Assembly: GCA_027587225.1 (NCBI GenBank)
Contig: JAPDDQ010000039.1
Coordinates: 1-64,000 of the forward strand
Source of the DNA: Solirubrobacter taibaiensis
Lineage (GTDB): Bacteria; Actinomycetota; Thermoleophilia; Solirubrobacterales; Solirubrobacteraceae
Reading direction: 5' to 3'
Length of the DNA stretch: 64,000 bases
Shown here: positions 32,691 through 43,335 of the stretch, one piece after another
Position numbering within the stretch: position 1 is the first letter of the stretch
Layout of the letters: the number at the start of each line of letters is the position of its first letter
Translations under genes and position numbers: made by a program
Notes under the pieces: model-generated
Database searches by the model: none
What the model was told of the DNA's origin: nothing
The model's input: the letters and a program-made list of their open reading frames with translations, nothing else

Positions 32691-33557
32691 GGCCGGCTGG
32701 GGCGGGACGTCGGCGTATCCGTGCAGCGCCCAGCCGCCGACCCAGTAGGCGGCGTAGGGCAGCCAGGTCTTGTACGGCACCGACCAGGACTTGAGCTCCT
32801 TGCGGTAGATCTTCCACTTGCCGGGCGGCGTGCCGGTGTCCGGGCTGTCGCCCCCGACGCCCGTGGAGGTGTGGATCGCGCGCACGACGCGACCGTTGTT
32901 GATCAGCAGCACGACGCCGCGGGAGCGGTAGATCTCCACCCGCCTGCCCTTGCTCGTGCGGTCGAGCGGGAGCGGGCGACCCGCGATCTTCAGCTGGGCC
33001 AGCGTCTTCGGGCCCACCACACCGTCGCGCTGGAGTCCGCTCCACGCCTGGAACGCGAGCACGGCCTGCATCGTCCGGTAGTCGTACGTGCCGGTGACGG
33101 CGCTGGACGGCAGGTAGCCGAGCGTGACCAGCCGGGTCTGCACCTGCTTGGGCTCATCGGGGGCGGGGACCTTGCGGGCCGGTGGCTTGGGCTCCTTGTA
33201 CGGCTTCGGCCCGAAGTCCGCGCGCGTGTACGCCTTGCCGTCGACGGTCACCTCGTCCTCGCCGGTCGCCGTGCTGTAGACGACCTGGGCGAGCGCGGCC
33301 GAGTCCTCCAGGTTGGGCGTGAAGTCGATCCGGGTGCCCTTCACCGTGGCCTTGATGCCATCCGGGATCGTTGTGCCGAGCCCGGGCGGCGGCCCCGCCA
33401 GCAGCGACCTGAGCGCAGGCTCCACGCCGGCGGGCAGGTCCCGCTCGACGTAGGCGAGCTGCTCGCCCTTGGTGAAGTAGATGCGGACGTCCGCGGCCTG
33501 GGCAACCGCCGGGGTGAGGCAGAGCAGGACGGCGGCGAGGAGGGTGGCGCGGAGCAT
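32604..33557 (-). CDS. Secreted L,D-transpeptidase with GerMN-like and peptidoglycan-binding domains
   Basis: 317 residues from ATG 33557. The signal peptide ends at AQAA (about 21). Residues 22-100 look like a GerMN-type domain (DVRIYFTKGEQLAYVERDLP). A PG_binding_1 repeat follows (QTRLVTLGYLPSSAVTGTYD). The YkuD domain carries the catalytic HGYADV and SHGCARLP (Cys near 295). The enzyme forms 3-3 crosslinks or attaches proteins to peptidoglycan outside the membrane. Upstream in-frame codons up to 34052 are rejected because they precede the signal peptide. Confidence 0.9.
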   Translation of the reverse strand: MLRATLLAAVLLCLTPAVAQAADVRIYFTKGEQLAYVERDLPAGVEPALRSLLAGPPPGLGTTIPDGIKATVKGTRIDFTPNLEDSAALAQVVYSTATGEDEVTVDGKAYTRADFGPKPYKEPKPPARKVPAPDEPKQVQTRLVTLGYLPSSAVTGTYDYRTMQAVLAFQAWSGLQRDGVVGPKTLAQLKIAGRPLPLDRTSKGRRVEIYRSRGVVLLINNGRVVRAIHTSTGVGGDSPDTGTPPGKWKIYRKELKSWSVPYKTWLPYAAYWVGGWALHGYADVPPQPASHGCARLPMPEAKYVYDFVSIGTPVQVI

Positions 33558-33644
33558 TGCGCGGATTCTGACTGCGCGCACGGACGCCGCATCGGTCAGT
33601 CGACTGCCATAGGGTCCCGCGCTCCGGTCCGTCGAAGAGGAGAG

Positions 33645-34796
33645 ATGGTCGTGAAGACGACGCATGTCGGCAGCCTCGTCCGCCCCGATGAGCTCATCGA
33701 CTACCTGCGCAAACGCGACGCGGGTGAGGCCTACGACGAGGCCGCGTACGCGGAGTGCCTGCAGCGCTCGGTCCACGAGGTGGTCGTCAAACAGCGCGAC
33801 GCCGGCATCGACATCGTCAGCGACGGCGAGTACGGCAAGTCGGCGTGGAACTACTACGTCTACGAGCGCCTCGGTGGAATCGAGCTGCGCCCGCACAAGG
33901 TCGAGCACGCGGACTTCGCGGCCGTCAACCAGGGCCCGACGGACTGGGCGCGTTTCCCCGACTTCTACGCGGGCTACTTCGCCAACGAGCAGGAGTACGA
34001 GGGGCCGGGCGGCGAGTGGGCGTGCGTCGCGCCCGTCACGTACACCGGCCACGAAGTCATCCAGCGCGACATCGCGAACCTGAAGGCGGCGATGGAGGCC
34101 GCGGGCGTCTCAGAGGGCTTCCTGCCGGTGGTGGCCCCGGCGAGCGCGTTCCCCGAGCTGATCGACGACCACTACGGGTCCGAAGAGGCCGCGCTGATGG
34201 GCATCGCGGAGGCGCTGCGCGAGGAGTACAAGGCGATCGTCGACGCCGGGCTGTACGTGCAGATCGATGACGCCTACATCCCGTTCATGTACGACGTGTT
34301 CGTGCCGCCCGGAACGATGGACGACTACCTCAAGTGGGCCCAGCCGCGGATCGACGCCCTCAACCACGCGCTCGAGGGCATCCCGCAGGACCGCGTCCGC
34401 TACCACATCTGCTGGGGCTCCTGGAACGGGCCGCACACCAACGACATCCCGCTCCGCGACGTGCTCGACCTCGTCTTCCAGGTCAACGCCAGCACGTACC
34501 TGTACGAGAACGCCAACCCGCGTCACGCCCACGAGTGGAAGGTTTTCGAGGACGTCAAGCTCCCCGCCGGCAAGAAGCTCGCGCCGGGCGTGATCAGCCA
34601 CGCGACCAACGTCGTCGAGCACCCGGAGCTCGTGCAGGAACGGCTCGCGCGCACCGCGGCGTTGGTCGGCGCGGAGAACGTGCTCGGCAGCACCGACTGC
34701 GGCTTCGCTCAGGGCCCGTACATCCACCGGGTCCACGAGTCGATCCAGTGGGCGAAGCTCAGCGCACTGGCCGAGGGGGCGAAGCTGGCGTCGTAG
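33645..34796 (+). CDS. MetE C-terminal-domain-like protein (cobalamin-independent methionine synthase family)
   Basis: 383 residues with ribosome site GGAGAG before ATG. It starts [13 protein letters not shown], as in UROD/MetE-like barrels. Zinc ligands appear as [11 protein letters not shown] (His, Cys) and the terminal [10 protein letters not shown] (Cys). It lacks the MetE N-terminal half, so it is not a full methionine synthase; relatives include archaeal MetE-like enzymes and alkyl-thiol or epoxide transferases. It probably transfers a methyl or alkyl group to a thiol. The 3' end overlaps the XRE gene by 38 bases. Confidence 0.82.
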   Translation: MVVKTTHVGSLVRPDELIDYLRKRDAGEAYDEAAYAECLQRSVHEVVVKQRDAGIDIVSDGEYGKSAWNYYVYERLGGIELRPHKVEHADFAAVNQGPTDWARFPDFYAGYFANEQEYEGPGGEWACVAPVTYTGHEVIQRDIANLKAAMEAAGVSEGFLPVVAPASAFPELIDDHYGSEEAALMGIAEALREEYKAIVDAGLYVQIDDAYIPFMYDVFVPPGTMDDYLKWAQPRIDALNHALEGIPQDRVRYHICWGSWNGPHTNDIPLRDVLDLVFQVNASTYLYENANPRHAHEWKVFEDVKLPAGKKLAPGVISHATNVVEHPELVQERLARTAALVGAENVLGSTDCGFAQGPYIHRVHESIQWAKLSALAEGAKLAS

Positions 34797-35622
34797 GCGT
34801 CGCGATCCAGCTGGCGAGCAGGTTCAGCGCCTCTTCGGAGGCGCTGCCCGGCTCAGCCGTGTAGACCGCCATCGGCAGCTCGTCGGCGGCGAACGTGAGC
34901 ATCTCGTAGTTGACCGTCACCTCGCCCACCAGTGGATGGCGGACGCGCTTGACCCCGGCCGCGTGGGCGTGCACGGTGTGCGCCGCCCACCACGTCCGGA
35001 ACGCGTCGCTGCGCGTGGAGAGCTCGCCGACGAGCGACGTCAGCGCCGGCTCGCAAGGGTGACTTCCCGCGTAGCTGCGCAACGAGCCGACGGTGGCCTT
35101 CGCGATCTGCTCCCAGTCCACCCAGAACGTCCGCGCGGCCGGGTCCAGGAACAGGAACCGGGCGCCGTTCGCGCCTTCGGGGCTGTCGAAGATCGGTTCG
35201 AACAGGGCGCGGCCGAGCGCGTTCGCGCCGATGTAGTCGCCGCGCGCGTTGTTCACCACGACCGGCGACCCGATCGTGTCGAGCACGCGCTGGGCGATCG
35301 GGCGCAGCCGCGTCGGCGCGGGCGGTGTCGTCGGGCACGCCGGGCCGGCGGCGCGGGCGAGGTCGAACAGGTGCGCGCGCTCGATGCCGTTGAGCCGCAG
35401 GGCATCGGCCAGCGCGCCCAGCACACTCTCGGACGGGCTCGTGGCCTGGCCGCGCTCGAGGCGCTTGTAGTACTCGACCGACACACCCGCGAGCGACGCG
35501 ACTTCCTCGCGCCGGAGGCCCTGGACCTGACGACGCCCGTGTACGGGAATGCCGACGTCGGCGGGCGTGACGCTGGCCCTTCGCGCGGTGAGGAACTCCG
35601 ACAGCTCACGCGATTGGCCCAT
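34759..35622 (-). CDS. XRE-family regulator with MmyB-like ligand domain
   Basis: 287 residues from ATG 35622. The HTH lies at about 12-75 ([20 protein letters not shown], then [17 protein letters not shown]). The rest ([20 protein letters not shown], then [17 protein letters not shown]) is the MmyB-like PAS-related domain that can bind fatty acids. It diverges from the alcohol dehydrogenase at 35725; in many actinobacteria this family controls an adjacent dehydrogenase or reductase, which fits here. Confidence 0.9.
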   Translation of the reverse strand: MGQSRELSEFLTARRASVTPADVGIPVHGRRQVQGLRREEVASLAGVSVEYYKRLERGQATSPSESVLGALADALRLNGIERAHLFDLARAAGPACPTTPPAPTRLRPIAQRVLDTIGSPVVVNNARGDYIGANALGRALFEPIFDSPEGANGARFLFLDPAARTFWVDWEQIAKATVGSLRSYAGSHPCEPALTSLVGELSTRSDAFRTWWAAHTVHAHAAGVKRVRHPLVGEVTVNYEMLTFAADELPMAVYTAEPGSASEEALNLLASWIATPTTPASPPRPVR

Positions 35623-35724
35623 GCCTCCAATGTACGGCGAAGCCTGCGCGCGCCGGGGTGCCCTGCCAGTACCCCTCTCGCAGGGTCCTTTCAGGACCGC
35701 CCGCGTGCGCCCATAGTGGCCGCC

Positions 35725-36795
35725 GTGACTGCCACCAGCAATACGACGACGACCACCGCCCGCGCCGTCGGGGCCGGGTCGCCGACCGCGGACCTCGCGC
35801 CGCTGCAGATCGAGCGCCGCGCGCTCGGCGCGAGCGACGTCCGCATCGACATCAAGTTCTGCGGGATCTGCCACTCCGACATCCACTTCGCCCGCGGCGA
35901 GTGGGGTGAGATCCCCTACCCCGCTGTCCCGGGCCACGAGATCGCGGGCGTCGTCGCCGCGGTCGGCTCAGACGTGACCGGATTCGCGGTGGGCGACCGC
36001 GTCGGTGTCGGCTGCATGGTCAACTCGTGCCGCGAGTGCGAGAACTGCCAGGCCGGCAACGAGCAGTACTGCATCGCCGGCAACACGCAGACCTACGGCT
36101 CCGTCGACCGCGACGGCACGTTCACCTACGGCGGCTACTCCGACCACGTCGTCGTCGACCAGGACTTCGTGCTGCGGATCCCGGACGAGATCCCGTTGGA
36201 GGAGGCCGCGCCGCTGCTGTGCGCCGGCATCACCACCTATTCGCCGCTGCGCCACTGGAACGCGGGGCCGGGCAAGCAGGTCGCGGTCGTCGGCCTCGGC
36301 GGCCTCGGCCACATGGCGGTGAAGTTCGCGCACGCGCTGGGCGCGGAGGTCACCGTGCTGTCGCAGTCGCTGCGCAAGCAGGAGGATGGGCTACGCCTCG
36401 GCGCCGACCACTACTACGCCACCAGCGACGACGCGACCTTCACCGCGCTCGCCCACCGCTTCGACCTGATCATCAACACGGTCAGCGCGGTCATCGACAT
36501 GGGCGCCATGCTCAGCCTCGTCAAGACCGACGGCGCGCTGGTGAACGTGGGCGCCCCGTCCGAGCCGTTGCCCGTGCCGGTGTTCCCGCTGCTGATGCAG
36601 CGCCGCACGTTCGCGGGCTCCGGGATCGGCTCGATCCGCGAGACCCAGGAGATGCTCGAGTTCTGCGCCGAGCACGGGATCGCCGCGGACATCGAGGTCA
36701 TCTCCGCCGACCAGGTCAACGAGGCCTGGGAGCGCGTCCTGGCCTCCGACGTGCGCTACCGCTTCGTGATCGACAACTCGACGCTGACGGCCTGA
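35725..36795 (+). CDS. Zinc-dependent NAD(P) alcohol dehydrogenase (YahK/CAD-like)
   Basis: 356 residues from GTG 35725. Catalytic zinc site [17 protein letters not shown] and PGHEIAGVV; structural zinc cysteines in [16 protein letters not shown]; Rossmann motif [20 protein letters not shown] near 190. This pattern belongs to the cinnamyl-alcohol-dehydrogenase/YahK branch that reduces aldehydes with NADPH. It is cytoplasmic. A -10-like CATAGT lies 7 bases before the start. Regulated probably by the divergent XRE protein. Confidence 0.92.
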   Translation: MTATSNTTTTTARAVGAGSPTADLAPLQIERRALGASDVRIDIKFCGICHSDIHFARGEWGEIPYPAVPGHEIAGVVAAVGSDVTGFAVGDRVGVGCMVNSCRECENCQAGNEQYCIAGNTQTYGSVDRDGTFTYGGYSDHVVVDQDFVLRIPDEIPLEEAAPLLCAGITTYSPLRHWNAGPGKQVAVVGLGGLGHMAVKFAHALGAEVTVLSQSLRKQEDGLRLGADHYYATSDDATFTALAHRFDLIINTVSAVIDMGAMLSLVKTDGALVNVGAPSEPLPVPVFPLLMQRRTFAGSGIGSIRETQEMLEFCAEHGIAADIEVISADQVNEAWERVLASDVRYRFVIDNSTLTA

Positions 36796-36839
36796 TCGCC
36801 GAGGGGTGCCGCAACCTGGTCGCGCCGGACGCGACTAGA

Positions 36840-37354
36840 TTGCGGCGCCCCTTGTCCGCCCTCGCCGCCCTCGACGCGCTCGTCTCCGAGCACCTGCACC
36901 CGGCGCTGAAGGCGCACGGGCTGCGGCGACGCGGGCGGACGTGGTGGGTTCTCGCTGGGTCCCGTCGTGTGGCCGCCCGGGACGTGGGCGATCGACGGAG
37001 AGCTCGGGAGCAGGTGCACCCGGATGTCGCGCTGAACGCGCCGCTGACCACGGACCGCACGTGGCGCCTGCGGCCGGGCGTCGAGGACGAGGTCGTCGCG
37101 TATGCGGTCGATGAGGCGCTGCCGCTCGCGCGGGCCCACCTCGACGTCGACGCCGCCCTGCACGCGTTGCGCGAGCGTCCGGAGCCGTGGCTCCCGCTCG
37201 CGCCGGTGTGGTCGCTGATCTACGCGTGCGGGATGCTCGAACGCGTCGCGCCGGAGCATCCCGAGCGCGAGGCGGTCGTGGCCGAGCTCGACGCGCTGTG
37301 GACAGCGGACCCGCGCCCGGACTTCCTGAAGCCCGTGCTCGAGCGCTGGCGCGC

Positions 37355-37358
<4 letters not shown>
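36840..37358 (+). CDS. DUF4304-like protein, uncertain
   Basis: About 172 residues from TTG 36840 (TTG 36852 also possible); no ATG or GTG is available. ALDALVSEHLHPALKAHGLRRRGRTWW resembles the start of DUF4304 proteins, and NAPLTTDRTWRLRPG a later part, but the segment between (AGSRRVAARDVGDRRRAREQ) is Arg-rich and unlike a core strand, so a compensated frameshift is possible. The stop shares CTAG with the convergent ABC-F gene. Confidence 0.5.
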
Positions 37359-39250
<1,892 letters not shown>

Positions 39251-39266
39251 CGCGGATGAGGATAGG

Positions 39267-39272
39267 TACCAT
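39267..39272 (+). promoter_or_regulatory. Leaderless -10 box
   Basis: TACCAT, 7 bases before ATG 39280; it favours this start over ATG 39271. Confidence 0.45.
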
Positions 39273-39279
39273 GCCCCGC

Positions 39280-39549
39280 ATGGTCCGTACGGCGCTCCTC
39301 ACCCTCTGGTTGCTCGCACTCAGCGCGCCCGCCGCGCTCGCCTATCCCGGCAAGGATGGCGGCGAGGGCACGTGGGGCCTGACGAACGACCGCGTGGTCA
39401 CCATGGCCGGCTTCTTCATCATCGCCGGCTTCCCGGTGCTGATCACGATCCTCTCGATCGCGTACGACCGCCTCGAGAAGCGCCGCCTGCGCCGCTGGAA
39501 CGCCGAAAAGGCCCGCCGCGCCCGCGCGGACGTCCGCGGCGGCTGGTGA
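39280..39549 (+). CDS. Small membrane protein with signal sequence
   Basis: 89 residues. The N-terminal signal (LLTLWLLALSAPAALA) is followed by a short outside part, one membrane helix (VTMAGFFIIAGFPVLITILS) and a basic cytoplasmic tail (RLEKRRLRRWNAEKARRARA). No family is recognised. Its stop overlaps the enoyl-CoA hydratase start (GTGA), so they are coupled. Confidence 0.7.
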   Translation: MVRTALLTLWLLALSAPAALAYPGKDGGEGTWGLTNDRVVTMAGFFIIAGFPVLITILSIAYDRLEKRRLRRWNAEKARRARADVRGGW

Positions 39550-40271
39550 TCCAGTACGAGCGCCGCGAGTCTGCGGCGCTCATCACGATCGACCGGCCTG
39601 AGCGGCACAACGCCGTCGACGGCGACACGGCGCGCCAACTCCTCGAAGCGTTCAACCGCTTCTCCACCGACGACGACGCGGCCGTGCTCGTCCTCACCGG
39701 CGCGGGCGAGAAGGCGTTCTGCGCCGGCGCCGACCTGAAGGCGATCGAGACGCTCGATCCCGACGCGCCCGGCGGCCCGCTCGGCTTCACGCGCCTCTTC
39801 TCCCCCAAGCCGACGATCGCCGCGATCTCCGGCCACTGCCTCGCCGGCGGCCTGGAGCTCGCGCTGTGGTGCGACCTGCGGGTCGCCACGACCAACGCAT
39901 CGTTCGGCTGCGCGGAGCGCCGCTGGGGCGTCCCGCTGATCGACGGCGGCACGCAACGGCTCCCGCGCGTGATCGGCACCGGCCGCGCGCTCGATCTCAT
40001 CCTCACCGGCCGCACGATCCAGGCCCCGGAAGCGAAGTCGATGGGCCTGATCACCGAGATCGTCGGGCCGGGCGCGCACGTCATCCGCGCGCTCCAGCTC
40101 GCCGAGGAGATCGCCGCGCACCCGCGCGCCACGACCAACTCGGACCGCCGCGCACTGCTCGAAGGCGAGACGCTCACGATCGACGAAGGGCTCGCCCTGG
40201 AGGCCCGTCTGGGCCGCGCCCAGCTCACCACCGCGCAAGAGGGGGCGCGCCAGTTCGCGCAAAGAAAGTAG
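39546..40271 (+). CDS. Enoyl-CoA hydratase/isomerase family protein (crotonase)
   Basis: 241 residues from GTG 39546. ITIDRPERHNAVDG opens the fold; FCAGADLKAIE and GHCLAGGLELALWCDLRV form the oxyanion hole. In the catalytic region CAERRWGVPLIDGGTQRLPR one of the usual glutamates is present (AERRWG) while the second position has Asp-Gly (LIDGG), so the exact reaction is uncertain. The enzyme acts on acyl-CoA. It is followed by the acyl-CoA reductase, suggesting lipid metabolism. Confidence 0.88.
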   Translation: MIQYERRESAALITIDRPERHNAVDGDTARQLLEAFNRFSTDDDAAVLVLTGAGEKAFCAGADLKAIETLDPDAPGGPLGFTRLFSPKPTIAAISGHCLAGGLELALWCDLRVATTNASFGCAERRWGVPLIDGGTQRLPRVIGTGRALDLILTGRTIQAPEAKSMGLITEIVGPGAHVIRALQLAEEIAAHPRATTNSDRRALLEGETLTIDEGLALEARLGRAQLTTAQEGARQFAQRK

Positions 40272-40307
40272 GGTCCCGCCCGTGTACGGTCACGGAGGGA
40301 GATTGCG

Positions 40308-42290
40308 TTGACGACCTACTTCGTCACTGGTGCCACCGGCTTCATCGGACGTCACCTCGTCGAGCGCCTGCTGGAGCGCGAAGGTGACATCTACGTCCTC
40401 GTGCGCGAGGGCTCGCGCGACAAGCTCGCCCAGCTCGTCGAGGGCTGGGGGCACGCCGACCGGATCAAGCCGGTCATCGGCGACCTGACGCAGCCCAAGC
40501 TGGGCGTGGAGACCGATCTCCCGAAGATCGACCACTTCTTCCACCTCGCCGCGATCTACGACATGGGTGCCGACGAGGCGCAGAACACGCAGATCAACGT
40601 CGCGGGCACGCAGAACGCGATCGACCTGGCGAACAGCCTCGACGTCGGCATGTTCCACCACACGTCTTCGATCGCCGTCGCCGGCCTGTTCGACGACGGC
40701 ACGTTCACCGAGGACATGTTCGACGAGGGGCAGAAGCTGGCCCACCCGTATCACCGGACCAAGTTCGAGTCCGAGCGCCTCGTCCGCGAGCGCGTGAAGG
40801 CGCCGCTGCGGATCTACCGCCCCTCGATCGTCGTCGGCAACTCCAAGACCGGCGAGATGGACAAGATCGACGGGCCGTACTACTTCTTCAAGCTGCTGCA
40901 GAAGATCCGGCACGCGCTGCCGGAGTGGTTCCCGCTGATCAGCCTCGAATGGGGCTGGACGAACATCGTCCCGGTCGACTACGTCGCGGCCGCGATGGAT
41001 CACATCGCGCACAAGGGCGAGCTCGAGAACAACGTCTTCCACATCGTCGACCCCAAGGGTCAGCGCGTCGGCGAGGTGCTCAACACGTTCGCGGAGGCCG
41101 GGCACGCGCCACGGGCGGTCATGCGCATCGACCGCCGCGCGCTGCAGAACCTGCCCAAGGGCGTGATCGGGTTCGCGCTCAAGCTCCCGGCGCTCAAGCA
41201 GATCCGCCGCAACGTGCTGGCCGACCTGGGCATCCCGGACGAGGTCGTCGAGTACATCGCCCTCACCTGCCGCTTCGACGCCCGCGATGCCCAGCGCGCC
41301 CTACGCGACTCCACGATCTCGATCCCGACGCTCCCGACCTACGCGGACAAGCTGTGGGACTACTGGGAGCGGGAGCTGGACCCGGACCTCTACAAGGACC
41401 ACTCGTTCGAGGGCGCCGTCAACGGCAAGACGGTGATCATCACCGGCGCGTCGAGCGGCATCGGCCGCGCCGCCGCGCTGAAGATCGCGGCCGCCGGCGG
41501 CATCCCGATCCTCGTCGCACGCACGCGCGAGAAGCTCGAAGAGGTCAAGACCGAGATCGAGGCGGCGGGCGGCACGGCGTACGTCGCCCCGTGCGACCTG
41601 AGCGACTTCGAGGCGATCGAGGACCTGGTCGAGAAGCTGCTGGCCGACCATCCGCGGATCGACATGCTCGTCAACAACGCGGGACGCTCGATCCGGCGGT
41701 CGGTGAAGCTCTCCTACGACCGCTTCCACGACTACGAGCGCACGGTCCACCTGAACTACCTGAGCCCGGTGAAGCTCATGCTCGGGCTGCTCCCGCACAT
41801 GCGCGACCAGGGCGGCGGGCACATCGTCAACGTCTCGAGCATCGGCGTGCAGACGAGCCCGCCGCGGTTCAGCGCCTACGTCGCGTCCAAGTCCGCGCTC
41901 GACGCGTTCACGCGCGTGGTGAGCAGCGAGACGATCGGCGACAACGTGACCTTCACGACGATCCACATGCCGCTCGTGCGCACGCCGATGATCGCGCCGA
42001 CGAAGATGTACGACTCGTTCCCGACGATCTCGCCCGAGGAAGCCGCGGACCTCGTGTGCGAGGCGATCCGCGCCAAGCCGAAGCAGATCAACACGAAGCT
42101 CGGCACCTTCGGGGAGGTCGCGTACGCGCTCGCGCCGAAGGCCGTCGACCAGATCCTGCATCTCGCGTACCGCGTGTTCCCCGAGTCCACCGCCGCCAAG
42201 GGCGAGAAGGGCGAGAAGGGCGGCGACGGGGACAAGGCGTCCGGCGAGGCGACCGCGCTCGCGTATCTGATGAAGGGCGTGCACTGGTAA
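40308..42290 (+). CDS. Fatty acyl-CoA reductase/SDR fusion (AcrA1-like)
   Basis: 660 residues from TTG with GGAGGGAG upstream. The N-terminal extended SDR (about 1-370) begins TTYFVTGATGFIGRHLVERL with a YHRTKFESE Tyr-Lys pair, as in the male-sterility/acyl-reductase family. The C-terminal classical SDR (about 375-600) has VIITGASSGIGRAAALKIAA, NNAGRSIRR, and the SSIG plus YVASK active site. The length and order match mycobacterial AcrA1, which reduces fatty acyl-CoA to aldehyde and alcohol for wax esters. A KGEKGEKGGDGDK low-complexity stretch lies near the C-terminus. Confidence 0.9.
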   Translation: MTTYFVTGATGFIGRHLVERLLEREGDIYVLVREGSRDKLAQLVEGWGHADRIKPVIGDLTQPKLGVETDLPKIDHFFHLAAIYDMGADEAQNTQINVAGTQNAIDLANSLDVGMFHHTSSIAVAGLFDDGTFTEDMFDEGQKLAHPYHRTKFESERLVRERVKAPLRIYRPSIVVGNSKTGEMDKIDGPYYFFKLLQKIRHALPEWFPLISLEWGWTNIVPVDYVAAAMDHIAHKGELENNVFHIVDPKGQRVGEVLNTFAEAGHAPRAVMRIDRRALQNLPKGVIGFALKLPALKQIRRNVLADLGIPDEVVEYIALTCRFDARDAQRALRDSTISIPTLPTYADKLWDYWERELDPDLYKDHSFEGAVNGKTVIITGASSGIGRAAALKIAAAGGIPILVARTREKLEEVKTEIEAAGGTAYVAPCDLSDFEAIEDLVEKLLADHPRIDMLVNNAGRSIRRSVKLSYDRFHDYERTVHLNYLSPVKLMLGLLPHMRDQGGGHIVNVSSIGVQTSPPRFSAYVASKSALDAFTRVVSSETIGDNVTFTTIHMPLVRTPMIAPTKMYDSFPTISPEEAADLVCEAIRAKPKQINTKLGTFGEVAYALAPKAVDQILHLAYRVFPESTAAKGEKGEKGGDGDKASGEATALAYLMKGVHW

Positions 42291-43141
42291 CGCTCAGCTC
42301 CGGCGGGCTCGAAGCGACCTTCGAGCCCGCGGCGGGGATGCACTGCGTGTCCCTGCGCCACGACGGCGATCAGCTGCTGGCGGACGTCACCGAGCACGTC
42401 CCGAATACGCCGTGGGCGGGCGGCATCCCGCTCCTGCACCCGTGGGCGAACCGCCTCGGCGGCTTCGAGTACACGTTCGACGGTGTGGCCGTAGCGCTCG
42501 ACCGCTCCGATCTGTATCTGGAGGAGCACGGCCTGCCGCTGCACGGGCTGCGCGCGGCGGTCACGGACTGGGAGCCGACGTTCGCGAGCGAGCGGCGCAT
42601 CGTCGCCGGCCGTGACGTCGACGCGGCCGCCTTCCCGTTCCCGCACCGGGTCACCGTCGCCGCGGAGCTGAGCCCGGCCGCGCTGACCATCACCACCACG
42701 CTCACCGCGGGCGAGCGGCCCGTGCCGATCGCGTTCGGCCACCACCCGTTCTTCCAGCTCCCGGGCGTGCCACGCGCCGAATGGGAGATCACGCTGCCGG
42801 TGGAGGAGCACATCACCGTCGACGAGCGGCTGATCCCGACGGGCGAGCGCTCGCCCGCCGGTGAGCTGGACGGCCCGCTCGCGGACCGTACGTTCGATGA
42901 CGGCTACACGTACGCAGGCGGCCCGTTCGTCCTGGAGGGCGGCGACCGCCGGATCGAGGTCGTCTTCGAGGAGGGCTACGGCTACGCGCAGGTGTTCGCG
43001 CCGAGCATCGCGGACCTCGTCTGCTTCGAGCCGATGACCGCCCCCGCCGACGCGCTGCGGCACACGCCGGACGCGGTGGCGCCCGGTGAGTCGTTCACCG
43101 CGCGGTTCAGTGTGACCATCATGAGAGTGTCAGAGCGCTGA
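42284..43141 (+). CDS. Aldose 1-epimerase-like protein
   Basis: About 285 residues. No ATG, GTG or TTG exists near the domain beginning; the frame gives LVTLSSGGLEATFEPAAGMH, so CTG 42284 overlapping the previous stop is proposed, with ATG 42338 an alternative that would remove the first strand. GGIPLLHPWANRLGGFEYTF and PIAFGHHPFFQLPG (catalytic His) and a late Glu-rich strand mark the galactose mutarotase fold. It interconverts sugar anomers. The stop codon is embedded in an operator-like palindrome. Confidence 0.8.
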   Translation: MVTLSSGGLEATFEPAAGMHCVSLRHDGDQLLADVTEHVPNTPWAGGIPLLHPWANRLGGFEYTFDGVAVALDRSDLYLEEHGLPLHGLRAAVTDWEPTFASERRIVAGRDVDAAAFPFPHRVTVAAELSPAALTITTTLTAGERPVPIAFGHHPFFQLPGVPRAEWEITLPVEEHITVDERLIPTGERSPAGELDGPLADRTFDDGYTYAGGPFVLEGGDRRIEVVFEEGYGYAQVFAPSIADLVCFEPMTAPADALRHTPDAVAPGESFTARFSVTIMRVSER

Positions 43142-43152
43142 CGGATTGTCAG
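43138..43152. promoter_or_regulatory. Palindrome CTGAC-GGATT-GTCAG
   Basis: Perfect 5-bp arms, 184 bases before the solute-binding lipoprotein gene. Sixteen of 17 bases of the block CTGACGGATTGTCAGTA are the same upstream of the thiolase gene (54669-54685). It is typical in size for a TetR-family site. Confidence 0.6.
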
Positions 43153-43335
43153 TAGCGGTCGCCGAACCACCATTTCCCAATACTTACCGGGATGGAAGTG
43201 GCGTCACGGGTTACTGCACCCTGCTGTCGAATCCACTCGCTACCGTGCACGGCAGATTCAGCGGTCGGTTACGAGTTGGCGGGGACCACTCTCGGAGCGG
43301 CCGCATTTCTGAGGTTCTAAGAAAGGACGCTCTAC

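Noticed and set aside
32604-34052. Longer L,D-transpeptidase starting near 34052
   Set aside because: The signal peptide begins at 33557 and the upstream part is antisense to the MetE-like gene.
43243-43252. 10-bp palindrome CCGTGCACGG as an operator
   Set aside because: Short GC palindromes are expected by chance in this composition and no second copy is linked to a regulator.
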